Positions 5,793-8,150 of a stretch of DNA of 8,150 nt are shown here, one piece after another. The stretch is taken from positions 1-8,150 of the forward strand of contig JBFIHZ010000177.1 of NCBI GenBank assembly GCA_041601535.1, given 5' to 3'. Each line of letters starts with the position of its first letter. Position 1 is the first letter of the stretch. Both the position numbers and the translations under genes were made by a program. Source of the stretch: JBFIHZ01 sp041601535 (GTDB lineage: Bacteria; Pseudomonadota; Gammaproteobacteria; Xanthomonadales; SZUA-36). The notes under the pieces are model-generated. The model ran no database searches. It worked only from the letters and a program-made list of their open reading frames with translations, and was not told the DNA's origin.

Positions 5793-7562
5793 TTACTGAA
5801 GTGGCTGAATGGAGTCGTCCACCACCCGGGCACCCATCTGTTCCTGCAATGCCTTTACTGTCGGGTCGTCTGTTATGGCACGTTCAGCTTCACTTATCTT
5901 GGTGCGCACCTGGTTTTCTTCAACTATCGCGGCCGTCACCAGCTCCGGCTCATCGCTGTCCACCAGGCGGATCGCAACCGGGTGACCCACCTGCTCACTG
6001 ATGGCCTGGCCCAGGCGGAAAACACAGGGCTCTGAGCCCAGGTGTCTCAGGGAATGGGGAATGGCAAACTCCCATTGGTCATCATGGCGCGCTTTCAGGT
6101 GCACATTGCGCGCCAGTTCTTTAACCTGCCCGCTGATATTCAGCTGGCGCGTCAGGGCAATCCATTCTGAATCCGATGCAGATTCCGGCTCCGGCGCTGC
6201 CACTTGCGCTGGCTGCTTCCCGACGGGCTCGGCCGGCCGATCTGGCTTACCAGCGGTCGCGGGTGAAGATGCAGACCTGCCGGCTGGCTTCTGCGCGGAC
6301 ACGTGGGACTCGGCCGCAAGCGGCTGGCTGGTCCGGTTGCCCGGAACAGCCGGCGCGTGGTCGGATGTCATTGACTGGGTGGCCGAGCGGGCGGCTGGCC
6401 GCCTGGACGCTGCCGAGCTGCCCTGCGTACTGTTACTTTTTTCCTGGGATCCAGCCGGTGCCGGGTTGTGCCCTGCGGCAGCGGGCCGGAACGCCAGCAT
6501 GCGTAACAGTGTCATTTCCAGGCCAGTGCGAGGATCCGGGGCAATCCCAAGGTCGGCACGGCCCTTGATCGCAATCTGGTAGTACAACTGGGCATCTTCT
6601 GCCGACAGGTTTTCGGCCAGTTGCAACACGGACTCCCAATCACTGCGTTCTTCATCGGTATAACCCGGTACGCTTTGCACCAGGCAAATACGGTGCAAAG
6701 TCTCGGCCAGGCTGGACAGGACATTGTCCAGGTCACGTGATTGGGCGATCAGGTCCGCCGATATGGCCATCAGCCTGGCGGAATCTTCGGATACCAGCGC
6801 AGAAATCATGGCTGCGATATGCGCATGCTCCACCACGCCCAACATACTGCGGACATGCTCCAGTTTCAGGCTGCCGCCGCCATATGCGATGGCCTGGTCC
6901 AGCAAGCTGAGACCATCACGCATGCTGCCATCCGCAGCGCGTGAAAGCACCACCAACGCATCGGTTTCCGCTTCCAGGCCTTCCGTTTCCACCAGCATTT
7001 GCAGGTAGTCCTGTATCTGCCGCGGCAGCAAGCGTTTGAGGCTGAACTGCAGGCAGCGGGACAGGATGGTGATGGGAATTTTTTCAGGGTCGGTGGTGGC
7101 CAGCACGAATTTCACATGAGGCGGAGGCTCTTCCAGTGTTTTCAGCAGCGCATTAAAACTGCTGGTGGAGAGCATGTGCACTTCATCGATGATATACACC
7201 TTGTAACGGCCCCGGTTAGGGGTGTACTGCACCGACTCCAGCAACTCGCGGGTGTCGTCCACCTTGGTTCTCGAAGCCGCATCAATTTCAAGCATATCGA
7301 CGAACCGCCCTTCGTCGATATCGATGCAGCTGGAGCACTCACCGCAGGGTTGCGATGACACGCCTTGCTCGCAATTCAGGCACTTGGCGAAAATACGGGC
7401 TATGGTGGTTTTTCCCACCCCACGGGTTCCGGTGAAAAGAAACGCGTGGTGGACGCGATCCTGGTCCAGTGCGTTGACCAACGCCTGCACCACGTGCTCC
7501 TGGCCGACCAGGCTCTGAAAAGACTTGGGGCGCCATTTACGCGCCAGTACTTGGTAGCTCAT
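5793..7562 (-). CDS. dnaX: DNA polymerase III subunits tau and gamma (DnaX)
   Basis: DnaX is the ATPase of the clamp loader that opens the beta sliding clamp; full-length tau also binds the polymerase core and DnaB. The 589 residues start at MSYQVLARKWRP, the conserved DnaX N-terminus. Domain I has Walker A GTRGVGKT (45-52), a zinc site C64/C73/C76/C79 identical in position to E. coli, Walker B D126-E127 in IIDEVHML, the LATTDP sensor region and the SRC arginine finger R169. Domain III ends near LAFRP (about 360). A linker rich in Ala, Pro, Ser and Lys (361-464) leads to a domain V-like region (465-589), the alpha-binding part in E. coli. Tau is shorter than E. coli tau (643), mostly through the linker. 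A run of six A in codons 374-376 may cause frameshifting to gamma. No strong Shine-Dalgarno precedes the start. An upstream extension to 7691 would run through the 4.5S RNA gene and is rejected. Confidence 0.97.
   Translation of the reverse strand: MSYQVLARKWRPKSFQSLVGQEHVVQALVNALDQDRVHHAFLFTGTRGVGKTTIARIFAKCLNCEQGVSSQPCGECSSCIDIDEGRFVDMLEIDAASRTKVDDTRELLESVQYTPNRGRYKVYIIDEVHMLSTSSFNALLKTLEEPPPHVKFVLATTDPEKIPITILSRCLQFSLKRLLPRQIQDYLQMLVETEGLEAETDALVVLSRAADGSMRDGLSLLDQAIAYGGGSLKLEHVRSMLGVVEHAHIAAMISALVSEDSARLMAISADLIAQSRDLDNVLSSLAETLHRICLVQSVPGYTDEERSDWESVLQLAENLSAEDAQLYYQIAIKGRADLGIAPDPRTGLEMTLLRMLAFRPAAAGHNPAPAGSQEKSNSTQGSSAASRRPAARSATQSMTSDHAPAVPGNRTSQPLAAESHVSAQKPAGRSASSPATAGKPDRPAEPVGKQPAQVAAPEPESASDSEWIALTRQLNISGQVKELARNVHLKARHDDQWEFAIPHSLRHLGSEPCVFRLGQAISEQVGHPVAIRLVDSDEPELVTAAIVEENQVRTKISEAERAITDDPTVKALQEQMGARVVDDSIQPLQ
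6433..6443 (-). promoter_or_regulatory. Candidate programmed frameshift/slippage site in dnaX
   Basis: On the coding strand the codons GAA-AAA-AGT-AAC (residues 374-377) contain six A followed by G, the same AAAAAAG heptamer used by E. coli dnaX. A -1 slip on the AAA codon, or transcript slippage adding one A, gives AAG then TAA. The product would be about 376 residues, ending just past domain III, which is what a gamma subunit needs. In E. coli the zero frame is A-AAA-AAG; here it is shifted by one base, so the tandem-slip geometry is less ideal. The A tract is at 6437-6442 and the -1 frame stop at 6433-6435. Function is inferred. Confidence 0.5.
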
Positions 7563-7600
7563 GCAGTTTCGTGTGTCGGATCGGAGTGAGGAACATTCAT

Positions 7601-7620
7601 GTCTGAACACTATAACAGAC
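7601..7620 (-). promoter_or_regulatory. dnaX: Candidate dnaX -10 element within a short inverted repeat
   Basis: On the minus strand TATAGT (7609-7614) matches the sigma-70 -10 consensus at five of six bases and would start a transcript about 40 bases before the dnaX ATG. It is centred in a 5-bp inverted repeat, GTCTG (7601-7605) and CAGAC (7616-7620), which could be an operator. No good -35 hexamer is seen at the expected distance, so this may be a weak or activated promoter, or dnaX may be read mainly from upstream. Confidence 0.4.
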
Positions 7621-7623
7621 CGG

Positions 7624-7641
7624 CAGGGTCGCGAAACCCTG
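7624..7641 (-). terminator. Hairpin between ffs and dnaX
   Basis: CAGGGT (7624-7629) and ACCCTG (7636-7641) form a perfect 6-bp stem with a six-base loop. It lies about 36 bases past the mature 3' end of the 4.5S RNA on the minus strand. No T run follows, so it could be an attenuating or RNA-processing hairpin rather than a full terminator. Confidence 0.35.
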
Positions 7642-7677
7642 GCCCGGCGGTACAGGCGGCCTTGAATATGGTGGCAA

Positions 7678-7779
7678 CCCCTGCCCGCCACACCCCGGCG
7701 CCCGAGTCCGCTGCTGCCGCTGCTCCCTTCCGGGCCTGACGGGGTTCACAGTTTATCGTCGCGAGGGGACCAGCAGGGG
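7678..7779 (-). ncRNA. ffs: Signal recognition particle RNA, bacterial small (4.5S) type
   Basis: The 4.5S RNA binds Ffh to form the signal recognition particle, which targets inner-membrane proteins to FtsY and the translocon. On the minus strand the hallmark apical segment GTCAGGCCCGGAAGGGAGCAG is present (about 7721-7740), with the GGAA tetraloop and the asymmetric internal loop that forms the Ffh site; it closely follows the E. coli segment GTCAGGTCCGGAAGGAAGCAG. The terminal helix is closed by CCCCTGC (7773-7779) pairing with GCAGGGG (7678-7684), giving a length of about 102 nt. Ends are set by this helix, so exact processing sites may differ by a few bases. ffs lies 115 bp upstream of dnaX in the same orientation, an arrangement I recall from Pseudomonas-type genomes. 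No clear promoter could be picked; a longer precursor trimmed by RNase P, as in E. coli, is possible. Confidence 0.93.
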
Positions 7780-7806
7780 TCACCATGGAAATGTTTCGTC
7801 GACCAA

Positions 7807-7827
7807 GGGACCGGTTTACAGGGTCCC
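7807..7827. other. GGGACC/GGTCCC hairpin upstream of ffs
   Basis: A perfect 6-bp inverted repeat with a 9-base spacer lies 28-48 bases upstream of the mature 4.5S RNA. It overlaps where the promoter or precursor leader would be. No regulator is recognised. Confidence 0.3.
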
Positions 7828-7890
7828 AAACTGACGGGATGGGCATTGTGCCGGATGCTGGCAGGCGGTGCAAGGCAGGCTTGTTGTTGT

Positions 7891-7964
7891 TGGGCCGCCA
7901 GGGCTCTCAACCCTCCCTCCCCTATAAATGAAAACACTCGCGCAAGGCGGGTGTTTTTTATGCC
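7891..7964. repeat. 74-nt direct repeat, copy 1
   Basis: This copy and the one at 8077-8150 have the same length without gaps and differ at 6 of 74 positions by my count (about 92% identical). Each copy runs from TGGGCCGCCAGGG, through a C-rich tract and CCCCTATAAATG, to a terminator-like hairpin and TATGCC. The two start points are 186 bases apart. The pattern suggests a dispersed intergenic repeat or a duplicated terminator module, not a CRISPR. Confidence 0.9.
7931..7959. terminator. Bidirectional intrinsic terminator in repeat copy 1
   Basis: AAAACACTCGC (7931-7941) pairs with GCGGGTGTTTT (7947-7957) over 11 bp with one T-G wobble and the loop GCAAG. Six T (7954-7959) lie at the 3' side on the plus strand. 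On the minus strand the stem ends in TTTT, so it can also stop leftward transcripts before they reach ffs. Confidence 0.75.
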
Positions 7965-7983
7965 TGATGGGAGAGGGATTGTC

Positions 7984-8084
7984 GGAAACCATCCCTGGTT
8001 TCCGCCCTGCGGGCGCCTCCGCTGCGCTGCGGCGACCCAATTCGCTCCCGGCGAATTGGTCGAACCCGCGGCCCGATGGGCCGC
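7984..8084. other. Dense run of hairpins between the two direct repeats
   Basis: Five inverted repeats follow each other. They are GGAAACCA/TGGTTTCC (7984-8003), GCCC/GGGC (8004-8014), CCGC/GCGG (8019-8032), CCAATTCGC/GCGAATTGG (8037-8059, 9 bp, loop TCCCG) and GCGGCCC/GGGCCGC (8068-8084, 7 bp, loop GAT). Three of them are perfect stems of 7-9 bp. Either a structured RNA or a composite of palindromic mobile repeats is possible. Long minus-strand ORFs across this stretch come from the repeats and are not credible proteins. Confidence 0.7.
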
Positions 8085-8150
8085 CAGGGTCCTCACCCCA
8101 CCCTCCCCTATAAATGAAAACACCCGCGCAAGGCGGGTGTTTCTTATGCC
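8077..8150. repeat. 74-nt direct repeat, copy 2 (reaches the window end)
   Basis: Second copy of the 74-nt repeat, ending exactly at the window edge, so the true repeat may extend further. Relative to copy 1, the stem mismatch is repaired (ACCCG instead of ACTCG) and the T tract is broken by a C (TTTCTT). Confidence 0.9.
8118..8142. terminator. Intrinsic terminator hairpin in repeat copy 2
   Basis: AAACACCCGC (8118-8127) pairs perfectly over 10 bp with GCGGGTGTTT (8133-8142), with the same GCAAG loop as copy 1. The T tract is TTTCTT on the plus strand and TTTT-C-TTTA-like on the minus strand, so it may act in both directions. Together with copy 1 it would insulate ffs-dnaX from transcription entering from the right. 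Confidence 0.7.

Noticed and set aside
6001..6582. A 193-codon plus-strand ORF inside dnaX
   Set aside because: It is antisense to the DnaX linker and its composition mirrors the Ala/Pro/Ser-rich coding strand.
7563..7691. A 43-codon upstream extension of dnaX
   Set aside because: It would run through the 3' part of the 4.5S RNA gene, and the MSYQVLARKWRP start at 7562 matches the conserved DnaX N-terminus.
8055..8075. tRNA gene on the minus strand suggested by a GGTTCGA motif
   Set aside because: The T-loop-like motif is not flanked by a 5-bp T stem, and no acceptor, D or anticodon arms can be folded around it.
7746..8123. A 125-codon minus-strand ORF containing a repeated FSFIGEGG peptide
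   Set aside because: It is the translation of the two direct repeats, the terminators and part of ffs. The repeated peptide follows from the DNA repeats, not from a protein fold.
7891..8150. CRISPR array
   Set aside because: There are only two 74-nt repeats, spaced by 112 bases that are themselves full of hairpins. The size and spacing do not fit CRISPR, and no cas genes are present.

Overview
The window is GC-rich chromosomal DNA of a gammaproteobacterium. The main clue is the minus-strand order 4.5S RNA (ffs) - dnaX - ybaB - recR, which is the conserved gammaproteobacterial replication/repair cluster, here with the SRP RNA gene directly upstream of dnaX. DnaX, RecR, YbaB and exonuclease I all align well by eye with the E. 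coli proteins. I cannot assign a genus from the sequence alone.

Layout: (1) 1-3607, plus strand: a 5'-truncated sbcB (exonuclease I) whose stop overlaps the start of a 725-codon protein of the acetyl-CoA hydrolase/CoA-transferase family, so the two are probably co-transcribed. (2) 3608-3877: an AT-richer gene-free stretch with a 12-bp palindrome, a consensus DnaA box, and two more DnaA boxes forming a perfect inverted repeat. (3) 3878-4108, minus strand: a 76-codon protein of unknown function with a strong Shine-Dalgarno sequence. (4) 4109-4327: a divergent intergenic region with a bulged hairpin. (5) 4328-4612, plus strand: a secreted ComEA-like helix-hairpin-helix protein, followed by a strong hairpin terminator. 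(6) 4658-4838: intergenic DNA between the convergent comEA-like and recR genes, holding a tandem TGTTGGG heptamer repeat with G-quadruplex potential. (7) 4839-7562, minus strand: recR, ybaB and dnaX in one tight operon. (8) 7563-7779: the dnaX promoter region and the 4.5S SRP RNA gene. (9) 7780-8150: no protein gene. It holds two 74-nt direct repeats, each ending in a terminator-like hairpin, with a run of further hairpins between them.

Functionally the window is mostly DNA replication, recombination and repair: the DnaX clamp loader, RecR recombination mediator, YbaB nucleoid protein, exonuclease I and a DNA-binding ComEA-like protein. The CoA-transferase-like enzyme is the metabolic outlier. 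I found no convincing new multi-gene system. The most interesting signals are regulatory or structural. They are a candidate recoding site in dnaX that would yield a gamma protein of about 376 residues, the DnaA-box inverted pair, the paired terminator repeats upstream of ffs, and the loss of the usual catalytic glutamate in the CoA-transferase-like protein.
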